Source of the DNA: Inia geoffrensis
Taxonomy: Eukaryota; Chordata; Mammalia; Artiodactyla; Iniidae
Assembly: GCA_036417435.1 (NCBI GenBank)
Contig: CM070910.1
Span: 72,400,784 to 72,464,783, forward strand
Direction: 5' to 3'
Length of the DNA: 64,000 nt
Positions within the stretch are counted from its first letter, which is position 1. Each line of letters starts with the position of its first letter. Under the pieces are notes generated by a model. That model saw only the letters and a list, made by a program, of their open reading frames with translations. It made no database searches and was not told the origin of the DNA. The position numbers were made by a program, and so were the translations under genes. Below are positions 10,071-24,485 of the stretch, piece by piece.

Positions 10071-13000
10071 CCGTGCTCTAATCTTAACCAGTACACCAAC
10101 ACTAAACAGTGCCCTCACACGTACGCTAACCCTTAAGCATTGCCGTACCCTAACCTGTACCCTAATCCCTTTCCTTTCGCTAACACTAACGTTAAAATGA
10201 ACCCTAACCCTGACACTCACCCGAAGCTTTAGCGTCACTCCTGCCCTAATCGTAACCAGTACACCAACACTAAGTCGTGCCATCACACGTACGCTAATCC
10301 TTAAGAACTGTCGTACCCTAAACTGTACCCTAATCCCTCCCCATTTCGTAAACCTAACCCTAACCCGAATCCTTACCCTGAGTCTCACCCGAAGCCTTAC
10401 ACTAACCGTGCCCTAATCTTACTCAGGACACCGACACTAAATCGTGCCCTCACACGTGCAATAACCCTTAAGTGTGGTCGTACCCTAAACTGTACCCTAA
10501 AACCTCCCCATTCAATAACCCTAACCCTAACCAGAATCCTAATGCTGACCCTCACCCGAAGCCTTAACCTCACCCGTGAATTAATATTAACCATTACACC
10601 AACAGTAAACTGTGCCATCACACGTATGCTAACCGTTAAGCGTTGTCTTACCCTAACCTGCACCCTAATCACGCTCCATTCCTCAACCCAAACCATAACT
10701 CGAACTCTAACCCTGACAATCAGACGAAGCTTCAACCTCACCCGTGTCCTAATTTTAAACAGTACATCACCACTAACCCATGCCCTCAAACATAGGCTAA
10801 CTCTGAACCGTTGTTGTTCCCTAACCTGTACCCTAATCCCTCCCCATTGCCTAATCCTAACCCTAACCCGATCCCTAACCCTGTCCCTCACCCGAAGCCT
10901 TACCTTCACACGTGCCCTTATATTAACCAGTACACCAAAACTAAATCATGCCCTCACATGTATGCTAACCGTTAAGCGTTGTCATAACCGAAACTGTACC
11001 CTAATCCCTCCCCATTCCCTAACCCTAACCTTAGCCCTATTCCTAATCCTGACCCTCACATGTAGCCTTACCCTCACCCGTGACCTAATCTTAACCAGGA
11101 CATCTACACTAAAACATGACCTGCAATGTAGGCTAACCCTAAACTGTTGCCATACTCTAACCTGCACCCTAATCCCCCGCCATTCCCTAACAGTAATCCT
11201 AACCCGAACACTAACCCTGACACTCACCCGAAGCTGTACCCTCACCTGTGTCCTAAATTTAACAAGGACATCAACACTAACCCTTGCCCTCCAACGTTGT
11301 CTAACGTTAAACCGTAACTGTGCACTATACTGTACCCTAATCCCTCCCCATTCCCTACACCTAACCCTAACCCAAACCCTAAACCTGACCCTCTTCCGAG
11401 GCCTTATCCTCACCCGTGCCCTAACCTTAACCAGTACACCAACACTAACTCGTGCCCTCATACGTACGCTAACCCTTAAGCATTGTCGTATCCTAAACTG
11501 TACCCTAATCCTTCTCCATTCCCTAACCCTAAACCTAACACGAACCCTAACCCTGACACTCACCCTAAGATTTACATCTCACCCGTATCCTAATTTTAAC
11601 CAGGACATCAACGCTAAACCATGCCCTGCAACGTAGGCTAACCCTAAACTGTTGCCGAACCCTAACCTGTACCCAAATCCCTCTCCATTCCCTAACCCTA
11701 ACCCTAACCCAAACCCTAAACCTGACCCTCTTCCAAGGCCTTACCCTCACACGTGCCCTAATCTTAACCAGTACACCAACACTAACTCATGCCCTCACAC
11801 TTACGCTGACCCTTATGCACTGTCATACAATGAACTGTAACCTAATCCCTCCCCATTCCCTATCCCTAACCCTTACCCGAATCCTAATCCTGTCCCTCAC
11901 CCGAAGCCTTAACCTCACCCGCGACTTAATCTTAACCATTGCATCAACACTATACCGTGCCATCACACGTACGCTAACCCTTGAGCGTTGTCTTACCCTA
12001 ACCTGTACCCTAATCCCTTTCCATTCCCTAAACCTAACCCTAATTCGAACCCTAACCCTGACCTTCACTCGAAGCTTTACCCTCACCCGTGTCCTAATTA
12101 TAAACAGTACATCACCACTAAACAATGCCTTCAAACGTACGATAACCATAAACTGTTGCTGTACCCTAACCTGTACCCTCATCCCTGGCCATTGCCTAAA
12201 CCTAACCCTAAACCGATCCCTAATCCTGTCCCTCACCCGAATCCTTACCCTCACAAGTGCCCTAATCTTAACCAGTACACCAACACTATGTCGTGCCCTC
12301 ACACGTACGCTAACCCTTAAGCGTTGTCGTACCCTAAACTGTACCCTAATCCCTTCCCATTTCCTAACTTTAACCCTAACCCGAACCCTAAGCCTGACAC
12401 TCACCCGAAGCTTTATCCTCACCCGTGCCCTAATCGTAACCAGTACACCAACACTAAGTCGTGCCATCACACGTACGCTAATCGTTAAGAACTGTCGTAC
12501 CCTAAACTGTACCCTAATCCCTCCCCATTCCCTAACCCTAACCCTAACCCGAATCCTAATCCTGACCCTCAACCAAAGCCTTAACCTTACCCGTGACCTA
12601 ATTTTAACAATTACACCAACACTAAACCATGTCCTCACACGTACAGTAACCCTAAATCGCAGCCGTACCCTAACCTGTACCCTAATCCAACTCCATTCCC
12701 TAACCCTAACCCTAACCCGAACCCTAAACCTGACACTCAACCGAAGCTTTACCCTCACCCGTGCCCTAATCGTAACCAGTACACCAACACTAAGTCGTTC
12801 CATCACACGTACGCTAATCCTTAAGAACTGTCGTACCCTAAACTGTACCCTAAACCCTCCCCATTCCCTAACCCTAACCCTAACCCGAATCCTAACCCTG
12901 ACCCTCACTCGAAGCCTTAACCTACCCCGTGACTTAATCTTAACCATTACACCAACACTAAACCATGCTCACACACGTACGCTAAACCTAAACCGCAGCC

Positions 13001-13369
13001 GTACCCTAACCTGTACCCTAATACCTCCACATTGCCTAAACCGAACCCTAAACAGATCCATAATCCTGTCCCTCACCCGAATCCTTACACACACCCGTGC
13101 CCTTATCTTAACCAGTACACCAAAATTAACTCGTGCCCTCACACGTAAGATAACCCTTAGGTGCTGTCTTACCTTAAATTGTACCCTAAACCCTCCCCAT
13201 TCCCTAACACTAACCCAAACACGAATCCTAATCCTGACCCTCACCCGAAGCCTTAACCTCACCGGTGACTTAATCTTAACCATTACACCAACACTAAACC
13301 GTGCCATCACACGCACGCCGACCCTTAAGCATGGTTTTACCCTAACATGTACCCTAATCCCTCCCCATT
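10071..13369. repeat. Mosaic block with scrambled monomer order
   Basis: About 19.6 monomers that do not follow the 12-mer order. Islands of HOR-like order occur: M1-M3-like monomers from 10681, and an M5-M6-M7-M8-like run from about 11692 to 12280. Among them are monomers with CTTAAGAACTGTCG (near 10304, 12487 and 12826) that are otherwise typical of the right-hand half. Private changes are more frequent than in the flanking HOR copies. It looks like an older or recombined segment between two homogenised HOR blocks. Confidence 0.65.
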
Positions 13370-15384
13370 CTCTAACCCTAAACCTAACTCGAACCCTAAC
13401 CCTGACACTCACCCGAAGCTTTACCCTCACCCGTGTCCTAATTTTAAACAGTACATCACCACTAAATAATACCCTTAAACGTAGGCTACCCCTAAACTGT
13501 TGCTGTACCCTAACCTGTACCCTAATCCCTCCCCATTGCCTAATCCTAACCCTAAACCGATCCCTTATCCTGTCCCTCACGCGAAACCTTACCTTCACAC
13601 GTGCCCTTATCTTAACCAGTACACCAAAACTAACTCATGCCCTCACATGTACGCTAACCGTTAAGCGTTGTCATATCCGAAACTGTACCCTAATCCCTCC
13701 CCATTTTCTAACCCTAACCTTAGCCCGATTCCTAATCCTGACCCTCACACGTAGCCTTACCCTCACCCGTGACCTAATCTTAACCAGGACATCAACACTA
13801 AACCGTGCCCTCACACGTAGAGTAACCCTAAACCGCAGCCGTACCCTAACCTGTAGCCTAATCCAACTCCATTCCCTAACCCTAACCCTAACCCGAACCC
13901 TAAACCTGACACTCACCCGAAGCTTTACCCTCACCCGTGTCCTAATTTTAACCAGGACATCAACACTAAGCAATGCCCTGCTATGTAGGCTAACCCTAAA
14001 CCGTAGCCGTAACCTAACCTGCACCCAAATCCCTCTCCATTCCCTAACCCTAACCCTAACCCAAACCCTAAACCTGACCCTCTTCCAAGGCCTTACCCTC
14101 ACACGTGCCCTAATCTTAACCAGTACACCAACACTAACTCGTGCCCTCACACTTACGTTAACCCTTATGCGCTGTCGTACAATAAACTGTAACCTAATCC
14201 CTCCCCATTCCCTAACCCTAACCCTAACCCGAATCCTAATCGTGGCCCTCACCAGAAGCCTTAACCTCACCCGCGACTTAATCTTAACCATTGCATCAAC
14301 ACTATACCGTGCCATCACACGTACGCTAACGCTTAAGCGTTGCCTTACCCTAACCTGTACCCTAATCCCTCTCCATTCCCTAAACCTAACCCTAATTTGA
14401 ACCCTAACCCTGACCTTCACTCGAAACTTTACCCTCACCCGTGTCCTTATTTTAAACAGTACATCACCACTAAACAATGCCCTCAAACGTACGCTAACCG
14501 TAAACTGTTGCTGTACCCTAACCTGTACCCTCATCCCTGCCCATTGCCTAACCCTAACCCTAAACCGATCCCTAATCCTGTCCCTCTCCCGAATCCTTAC
14601 CCTCACCCGTGCCCTAATCTTAACCAGTACACCAACACTAAACAGTGCCCTCACACGTACGCTAAACCTTAAGCATTATCGTATCCTAACATGTACCCTA
14701 ATCCCTGTCCATTCCCTAACCCTAACCCTAACCCGAACCCTAACCCTGACACTGACCCGAAGCTTTACCCTCACCCGTGTCCTAATTTTAAACAGTACAT
14801 CAACACTAACCCATGCCCTGCAATGTAGGCTAACCCTAAACTGTTGCCGTACCCTAACCTGTACCCTAATCCCTCTCCATTCCCTAACCCTAACACTAAC
14901 CCGAACCCTAAACCTGACCCTATTCCGAGGCCTTACCCTCACCTGTGCCCTAATCTTAACCAGTACACCAACACTAAACCGTGACCTCACACGTACGCTA
15001 AACCTAAACCGCAGCTGTACCCTAACCTGTAACCTAATCCCTCCCCATTTCCTAACCCTAACCCTAACCCGATCCCTAATCCTGTCCCTCACCCGAAGCC
15101 TTACCCTCACCCGTTCCCTAATCTTAACCAGTACACCAAAACTAACTCGTGCCCTCACACGTACGCTAACCCTTAAGCGTTGTCTACCCTAAACTGTACG
15201 CTAATCCCTTCCCATTCTCTAACCCTAACCCTAACACGAATCCTAATCCTGACCCTCACCCGAAGCCTTAACCTCACCCGTGACCTAATATTAACCATTA
15301 CACCAACACTAAACCGTGCCATCACACGAACGATAACCCTTAAGCGTTGTCTTACCCTAACCTGTACCCTAATCACTCTCCATT
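13370..15384. repeat. 12-mer HOR copy 6 (2015 bp)
   Basis: Full 12-monomer order. One base is missing near 15183 (TGTCTACCC against TGTCTTACCC). Its first monomer has a foreign head (TCTAACCCTAAACCTAACTC), so the exchange with the mosaic block lies inside M1. Confidence 0.85.
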
Positions 15385-17394
15385 CCTCAACCCTAACCGT
15401 AACTCGAACCCTAACCCTGACAATCACCCGAAGCTTTACCCTCAACCGTGTCCTAATTTTAAACAGTACATCACCATTAACCCTTGCCTTCAAACGTAGG
15501 CTAACCCTAAACCGTTGCTGTACACTAACCTGTACCCTAATCCCTCCCCATTGCCTAATCCTAACACTAAACCGATCCATTATCCTGTCCCTCACGCGAA
15601 ACCTTACCTTCACACGTGCCCTTATCTTAACCAATACACCAAAACTAACTCATGCCCTCACATGTACGCTAACCGTTAAGCGTTGTCATATCCGAAACTG
15701 TACCCTAATCCCTCCTCATTTCCTAACCCTAACCTTAGCCCGATTCCTAATCCTGACACTCACACGTAGCCTTACCCTCACCCGTGACCTAATCTTAACC
15801 AGGACATCAACACTAAACAGTGCCCTCACACGTACAGTAACCCTAAACCACAGCCGTACCCTAACCTGTAGCCTAATCCAACTCCATTCCCTAACCCTAA
15901 CCCTAACCCGAACCCTAAACCTGACACTCACCCAAAGCTTTACCCTCACCCGTGTCCTAATTTTAACCAGGACATCAACACTAAGCAATGCCCTGCTATG
16001 TAGGCTAACCCTAAACCGTAGCCGTAACCTAACCTGCACCCAAATCCCTCTCCATTCCCTAACCCTAACCCTAACCCAAACCCTAAACCTGACCCTCTTC
16101 CAAGGCCTTACCCTCACACGTGACCTAATCTTAACCAGTACACCAACACTAACTCGTGTCCGCACACTTACGTTAACCCTTATGCGCTGTCGTACAATAA
16201 ACTGTAACCTAATCCCTCCCCATACCCTAACCCTAACCCTAACCCGAATCCTAATCCTGGCCCTCACCCGAAGCCTTAACCTCACCCGCGACTTAATCTT
16301 AACCATTGCATCAACACTATACCGTGCCATCACACGTACGCTAACGCTTAAGCGTTGCCTTACCCTAACCTGTACCCTAATCCCTCTCCGTTCCCTAAAC
16401 CTAACCCTAATTTGAACCCTAACCCTGACCTTCACTCGAAACTTTACCCTCACCCGTGTCCTAATTTTAAACAGTACATCACCACTAAACAATGCCCTCA
16501 GACGTACGCTAACCGTAAACTGTTGCTGTACCCTAACCTGTACCCTCAAACCTGCCCATTGCCTAACCCTAAACCGATCCCTAATCCTGTCCCTCTCCCG
16601 AAACCTTACCCTCACCCGTGCCCTAATCTTAACCAGTACACCAACACTAAACAGTGCCCTCACACGTACGCTAACCCTTAAGCATTGTCGTACCCTAACA
16701 TGTACCCTAATCCCTGTCCATTCCCTAACCCTAACCCTAACCCGAACCCTAACCCTGACACACACCCGAAGCTTTACCCTCACCCGTGTCCTAATTTTAA
16801 ACAGTACATCAACACTAACCCATGCCCTGCAATGTAGGCTAACCCTAAACTGTTGCCGTACCCTAACCTGTACCCTAATCCCTCTCCATTCCCTAACCCT
16901 AACCCTAACCCGAACCCTAAACCTGACCCTCTTCCGAGGCCTTACCCTCACCTGTGCCCTAAACTTAACCAGTACACCAACACTAAACCGTGACCTCACA
17001 CGTACGCTAAACCTAAACCGCAGCTGTACCCTAACCTGTACCCTAATCCCTCCCCATTTCCTAACCCTAACCCTAACCCGATCCCTAATCCTGTCCCTCA
17101 CCCGAAGCCTTACTCTCACCCGTTCCCTAATCTTAACCAGTACACCAAAACTAACTCGTGCCCTCACACGTACGCTAACCCTTAAGCGTTGTCTTACCCT
17201 AAACTGTACGCTAATCCCTTCCCATTCCCTAACCCTAACCCTAACCCGAATCCTAATCCTGACCCTCACCCGAAGCCTTAACCTCACCCGTGACTTAATA
17301 TTAACCATTACACCAACACTAGACCGTGCCATCACACGAACGATAACTCTTAAGCGTTGTCTTACCATAACCTGTACCCTAATCACTCTCCATT
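15385..17394. repeat. 12-mer HOR copy 7 (2010 bp)
   Basis: Full 12-monomer order, 6 bp short because M8 at 16561 has lost one CCCTAA hexamer (GCCTAACCCTAAACCGATCC). Otherwise very close to copies 4 and 6. Confidence 0.86.
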
Positions 17395-17870
17395 CCTCAA
17401 CCCTAACCGTAACTCGAACCCTAACCCTGACAATCACCTGAAGCTTTACCCTCACCCGTGTCCTAATTTTAAACAGTACATCACCATTAACCCTTGCCTT
17501 CAAACGTAGGCTAACCCTAAACCGTTGCTGTACCCTAACCTGTACCCTAATCCCTCCCCATTGCCTAATCCTAACCCTAAACCGATCCCTTATCCTGTCC
17601 CTCACGCGAAACATTACCTTCACACGTGCGCTTATCTTAAACAGTACACCAAAACTAACTCATGCCCTCACATGTAGGCTAACCGTTAAGCGTTGTCATA
17701 TCCGAAACTGTACCCTAATCCCTCCTCATTTCCTAACCCTAACCTTAGCCCGATTCCTAATCCTGACACTCACACGTAGCCTTACCCTCACCCGTGACCT
17801 AATCTTATCCAGGACATCAACACTAAACCGTGCCCTCACACGTACGCTAACACTTATGCGTTGTTTTACC
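17395..17870. repeat. Last, truncated 12-mer HOR copy 8
   Basis: M1 (17395), M2 (17563) and most of M3 (17731). Near 17850 the M3 tail is replaced by CTAACACTTATGCGTTGTTT, a word of the right-hand family, also present at 21370 and 29569. No later 12-mer copy is seen. Confidence 0.75.
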
Positions 17871-20800
17871 CTAACCTGTACCATAATCCCTCTCCATTCC
17901 CGAACACTAAACCTAACTCGAACCCTAACCCTGACACTCACCCGAAGCTTTACCCTCACCCGTGTCCTAATTTTAACCATTGCATCACCACTAACCCATG
18001 CCCTCAAACGTAGGTTAACCCTAAACCATTGCTGTACCCTAACCTGTACCCTAATCCCTCCCCATTGCCTAACCCTAACCCTAACCTGATCCCTAATCCT
18101 GTCCCTCACCCGAAGCCTTACCCTCACCCGTGCCCAAATCTTAACCAGTACACCAATACTAACTCATGCTCTCACATGTACACTAACCCTTAAGCTTTGT
18201 CGTACCCTAACATGTACCCTAATCCCTCCCCATTCCATAACCCTAACCCTAAACCAAACCCTAAACCTGACCCTCTTCCGAGGCCTTACCCTGTCCCGTG
18301 CCCTAAACTTAACCAGTACACCAACACTAATTTGTGTCCTCACACTTACGCTAACACTTAAGCGTTGTCGTACACTAAATTATAACCCAATGCCTCCCCA
18401 TTTCCTAACGCTAACCCTAACCCGAATCCTAAACCTGTCCCTCACCCGAACCCTTCACTTCCCCGTGCCTTAATTTTAACCAGTACACCATCACTGAACC
18501 GTGCCCTCACACGTACGCTAACCCTAAACCGCAGCCGTACCCTAAGCTTTACCCTAATCCCTCTCCATTCCCTAACACTAACCCTAAACCGAACCCTAAC
18601 CCTGACACTCACCTGAAGCTTTACGCTCACCCGTGTCCTAATTATAAACACTACATCAACATTAACCCATGTCCTCCAATGTAGGGTAACACAAAATCAT
18701 TGTCGTACACTAACCTGTACCCTAATCCCTCTCCATTGCCTAATCCTAACCCTAACCTGATCCCTAATCCTGTCCCTCACCCGAAACCTTACCTTCACCA
18801 GTGCCCTTATCTTAACCAGTACACCAAAACTAACTCATGCCCTCACACGTACGCTAACCCTTAAGCGTTGTCATACTCTAAACTGTACCCTAATCCCTCC
18901 CCATTCCCTAACACTAACCCTAGCCCGATTCCTAATCCTGAACCTCACCCGAATCCTTACCCTCCCCTGTGACTTAATCTTAACCAGGACATCAACACTA
19001 ACCCATGTCCTGCAATGTAGGCTAACCCTCAATCTTTGCCATACACTAACCTGTACCCTAATCCCTCCCCATTCCCTAACAGTAACCCTAAACCGAACCC
19101 TAACCCTGACAGTCACCCGAAGCTTTACCCTCACCCGTGTCCTAAATTTAACAAGGACATCAACACTAACACATGCTCTCCAACGTTGTCTAACCTTAAA
19201 CCGTTACCGTGCACTATCCTGTACCCTAATCCCTCCCCATTCCCTAAACCTAACCCTAACCCAAACCCTAAACCTGACCCTCTTCCGAGGCCTTACCCTC
19301 ACCCGTGTCCTAATCTTAACCAGGACACCAACACTAACTCGTGCCCTCACATGTACGCTAACACTTAAACATTGTCGTATCCTAACCTGTACCCTAATCC
19401 CTCCCCATTGCCTAACCCTAACCCTAACCCGATCCCTTATCCTGTCCCTCACCCGAAACCTTACCCTCACCCGTGCCCTAAACTTATCCAGTGCACCAAC
19501 ACTAACTCGTGCCCTCACACGTATGCTAACCCTTAAGCGTTGTCGTACCATAAACTCTAACCTAATCTCTCCCCGTTCCCTAACCCTAACCCTAACCCGA
19601 ATCCTAACCCTGACCCTCACTCGAAGCCTAAACCTCACTTGTAACTTAATCTTAACCATTACACAAACACTAAACAATGCCCTCACAGGTACGCTAATCC
19701 TAAACCGCAGCCGTACCATAACCTGTACCCTAATAACTCCCCATTGCCTAACCCTAACCCGATCCATAATCCTGTCCCCCACCCGAAGCCTTACACTCAC
19801 CTGTGCCCTTATCTTAACAAGAAAACCAAAACTAACTCGTGCCCTCACACGTACGCTAATCCTTAAGCGTTGTCGTACCCTAAATTGTACCCTAATCCCT
19901 CCCCATTCCCTAACCCTAACCCTAACCCGAATCCTAGTCCTGACCCTCAACCGAAGCCTTAACCTCACCCGTGACCTAATCTTAACCATTACACCAACAC
20001 TAAACCGTGCCCTCACACGTAGAGTAACCCTAAACCGCAGACGTACACTAACCTGTACCCTAATCCCTCTCCATTCCCTAACACTAACACTACCCCGAAT
20101 CCTAACCCTGGCAATCACCCGAAGCTTTACTCTCACCCGTGTCCTAATTTTAAACATTACATCCACACTAAACCATGCCCTCCAACCTAGGCTAACAATA
20201 AACCGTTGCCGTGCCGTAACCTGTACCCTAATCCCTCCCAACGGCCTAACCCTAACCGTAACCCGATACCTAATCCTGTCCCTCACCCGAAGCCTTACCC
20301 TCACCCGTGCCAAAATCTTAACCATTACACCAACACTAAACCGTGCCCTCACACGTACAGTAACCCTAAATTGCAGCCGTACGCTAAACTGCACCCTAAT
20401 CCAACTCCATTCCCTAACCCTAACCCTAAACCGAACCCTAATCCTGACACTCACCCGAAGCTTGACCCTCACCCGTGTCCTAATTTTAAGGAGGACATCA
20501 CCACTAACCCATGCCCTGCAACGTAGGCTAACCCTAAACCGTTGCCGTACCCTAACCTGTACCCTAATCCCTCCCCATTCCCTAAACCTAACCCTAACCC
20601 AAACCCTAAACCTGACCCTCTTCCGAGGCCTTACCCTCTCCCGTGCCCTAATCTTAACCAGTACACCAACACTAATTTGTGCCCTCACACTTACGCTAAC
20701 ACTTAAGCGTTGTCGTACCCTAAACTATAACCTAATGCCTCCCCATTTCCTAACCCTAACCCTAACCTGAATCCTAACCCTGACCCTCACCCGAAGCCTT

Positions 20801-23575
20801 ACCCTCACCTGTCACCTAATCTTAACCAGTACACCAACACTAAACCGTGCCCTCACACGTACACTAACCCTAAACCGCAGCAGTACCCTAACCTGTATAC
20901 TAATCCCTCTCCATTCCCGAACACTAAACCTAACCCGAACCTTAACCCTGACACTCACCAGAAGCTTTACCCTCACCCGTGTCCTAATTTTAAACAGTAC
21001 ATCAACACTAACCCATTCCCTCCAACGTAGGCTAACCCTAAATTGTTGCCGTACCGTAACCTGTACCCTAATCCCTCCCCATTGCCTAACCCTAACCCTA
21101 ACCTGATCCCTAATCCTGTCCCTCACTTGAAGCCTTACCCTCACCCGTGTCTTTACCTTAACCAGTACACCAAAACTATCTCGTGCCCTCAAACGTACGC
21201 TAACCCTTAAGCATTGTCATACTCTAAACTGTACCCTAATCCCTCCATATTCCCCAACCCTAACCCTAACCGCAATCCTAATCCTGACCCTCACCCAAAG
21301 CCTTAACCTCACCCGTGACCTAATCTTAACCATTACACCAACACTAAACCGTGCCCTCACACATACGCTAACACTTATGCGTTGTTTTACCCTAACCTGT
21401 ACACTAATCCCTCTCCATTCCCTAACCCTAACCCTAACTCGAACCCTAACCCTGACACTCACCCGAAGCTTTACCCTCCCCCGTGTCCTAATTTTAACCA
21501 TTACATCACCACTAACCCATGCCCTCAAACGTAGGTTAACCCTAAACCATTGCTGTACCCTAACCTGTACCCTAATCCCTCCCCATTGCCTAACCCTAAC
21601 CCTAACCTGATCCCTAATCCTGTCCCTCACCCGAAGCCTTACCCTCACCCGTGCCCAAATCTTAACCAGTACACCAATACTAACTCATGCTCTCACACGT
21701 ACACTAACCCTTAAGCGTTGTCGTACCCTAATATGTACCCTAATCCCTCCACATTCCCTAACCCTAACCCTAACCCAAACCCTAAACCTGACCCTCTTCC
21801 GAGGCCTTACCCTCTCCCGTGCCCTAACCTTAACCAGTACACCAACACTAATTTGTGCCCTCACACTTACGCTAACACTTAAGTGTTGTCGTACACTAAA
21901 TTATAACCCAATGCCTCCCCATTGCCTAACCCTAACCCTAAGCTGAATCCTAACCCTGACCCTCACTGGAAGCTTTACCCTCCCCCTTGATTTAATCTTA
22001 ACCATTACACCAACACTAAACCGTGCCCTCAAACGTACGCTAACCCTAAACCGCAGCCGCACGCTAACCTGTACCCTAATCCCTCAGCATTGCCTAACCC
22101 TAACCCGATCCATAATCCTGTCCCCCACCCGAAGCCTTACACATACCTGTGCCCTTATCTTAAAAAGAACACCAAAACTAACTCGTGCCCTCACACGTAT
22201 GCTAACGCTTAATCGTTGTAGTACCCTAAACTGTACCCTAATCCCTCCCCATTCCTTAACCCTAACCCTAACCAGAATCCTGATCCTGACCCTCAACCGA
22301 AGCCTTAACCTCACCCGTGACCTAATCTTAACCATTACACCAACACTAAACCGTGCCCTCACACGTAGAGTAACCCTAAACCGCAGCCGTACCCTAAGCT
22401 GTACCCTAATCCCTCTCCATTCCCTAACACTAACACTACCCCGAATCGTAACCCTGACAATCACCCGAAGCTTTACTCTCACCCGTGTCATAATTTTAAA
22501 CACTACATCCACACTAAACCATGCCCTCCAACCTAGGCTAACACTAAACCCTTTCCGTGCCGTAACCTCTACCCTAATCCCTCCCAACTGCCTAACCCTA
22601 ACCCTAACCCGATACCTAATCCTGTCCCTCAACCGTAGCCTTACCCTCACCTGTGCCCGTATCTTAACCAGTACACCAAAACTAACACGTGCCCTCACAC
22701 GTATGCGAACCCTTAAGCGTTGTCGTACCCTAAACTGTACCCTAATCTCTCCCCATTCCCTAACCCTAACCCTAACCCGAATCCTAATACTGACCCTCAC
22801 CCGAAGCCTTAACCTCACCCGTGACCTAATCTTAACCATTACACCAAAACTAAACCGTGCCCTCACACGTACAGTAACTCTAAACCGCAGCCGTACGCTA
22901 AACTGCACCCTAATCCAACTCCATTCCCTAACCCTAACCCTACACCGAACCCTAATCCAGACACTGACCCGAAGCTTTACCCTCACCCGTGTCCTAATTT
23001 TAAACAGCACATCAACACTAACCCATGCCCTGCAACGTAGGCTAACGCTAAACTTTTGCCGTACCCTAACATGTACCCTAATCCCTCTGCATTCCCCAAC
23101 CCTAACCCTAACTCAAACACTAAACCTGACCCTCTTCCGAGGCCTTACCCTCACCTGTGCCCTAATTTTAACCAGTACACCAACGCTCAACCGTGCCCTC
23201 ACACGTACGCTAAACCTAAACCCCTGCTGTACCCTATCCTGTATCCTAATCACTCTCCATTCCCTAGCCCTAACCCTAACCCGAACCCTAACACTGACAC
23301 TCACCCGAATCTTTACCCTCACCCGTGCCCTAATCTTAACCAGTACACCAACACTAAGTCGTGCCCTCACACGTATGTTAACCCTTAAGAACTGTCGTAC
23401 CCTAAACTGTACCCTAATCCCTCCCCATTTCCTAACCCTAACCGTAACACGAATCCTAACCCTGACCCTCACCCGAAGCCTTACCTTCTCCCGTGCCCTA
23501 ATCTTAAGCAGGACACTGACACTAAATCGTGCCCTCACACGTACATTAACCCTTAAGCGTTGTCATACCCTAAAC
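17871..23575. repeat. Large duplication alpha, copy 1 (about 5.7 kb)
   Basis: Collinear with 26069-31774 at a constant offset of 8199 bp, checked at several points (17981/26180, 18121/26320, 19204/27403, 22084/30283, 23056/31255). The offset is about 49 monomers less 33 bp, which the few small indels account for. Divergence is sparse point substitution. The left edge is approximate. Confidence 0.82.
18391..20970. repeat. Four-copy 2.6-kb segment beta, copy 1
   Basis: About 15 monomers starting near CCATTTCCTAACGC and the CTTCACTTCCCCGTGCC word (about 18450). Further markers are CCATCACTGAACCGTGCC, CTCCAATGTAGGGTAACACA and CTAAATTTAACAAGGACATC. The same order recurs at about 26590, 31785 and 48037. 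A one-hexamer loss near 19755 (CTAACCCTAACCCGATCC) is shared by all copies, so it predates the spread. Confidence 0.78.
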
Positions 23576-23765
23576 TGTACCCTAATCCCTGCCCATTCCA
23601 TAACCCTGACCCTAACCCGAACCCTATCCCTGTCACTCACCCGAAGTTTTACGCTCACCCATGACCTAATCTTAACCAGTACAGCAACACTAAGTCATGC
23701 CCTCACACGTGTGCTAACCCTTAAGCACTGTCATATCCCAAACTGTACCCTAATCCCTCCCCATT

Positions 23766-24485
23766 TCCTAACGCTAACTCTAACCCGAATCCTAAACCTG
23801 TCCCTCACCCGAACCCTTAACCTCCCCCGTGCCTTAATCTTAACCAGTACACCATCACTGAACCGTGCCCTCACACGTACGCTAACCCTTAACCGCAGCT
23901 GTACCCTAACCTTTACCCTAATCCCTCTCCATTCCCTAACACTAACCGTAAACTTAACCCTAACCCTGACACTCACCCGAAGCTTTACGCTCACCCGTGT
24001 CCTAATTATAAACACTACATCAATATTAACCTATGTCCTCCAACGTAGGGTAACACAAAACCATTGTCGTACACTAACCTGTACCCTAAACCCTCTCCAT
24101 TGCCTAACCCTAACCCTAACCCAATCCCTAATCCTGTCCCTCACCCGAAGCCTTACCTTCACCCGTGCCCTTATCTTAAAAAGTACACCAAAACTAAATC
24201 ATGCCCTCACACGTACGCTAACCCTTAAGCGTTGTCATACTCTAAACTGTACCCTAATACGACCCATTCCCTAACACTAACCCTAGCCCGATTCCTATTC
24301 CTGAACCTCACCCGAAGCCTTACCCTCACCTGTGACTTAATCTTAACCAGGACATCAACAATAACCATGTCCTGCAATGTAGGCTAACCCTAAACCGTTG
24401 CCATACCCTAACCTGTACCCAAATCCCTCCCCATTCCCTAACAGTAACCCTAACCCGAACCCTAACCCTGACACTCACCCAAAGC
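23766..24485. repeat. Truncated, diverged fifth copy of segment beta
   Basis: Matches the first roughly 0.7 kb of beta: CCATCACTGAACCGTGCC near 23850, GTAGGGTAACACAAAACC near 24045 and CTAGCCCGATTCCTA near 24282. It differs at more positions than the other four copies. Similarity stops soon after CTAACAGTAACCC near 24440. Confidence 0.68.
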
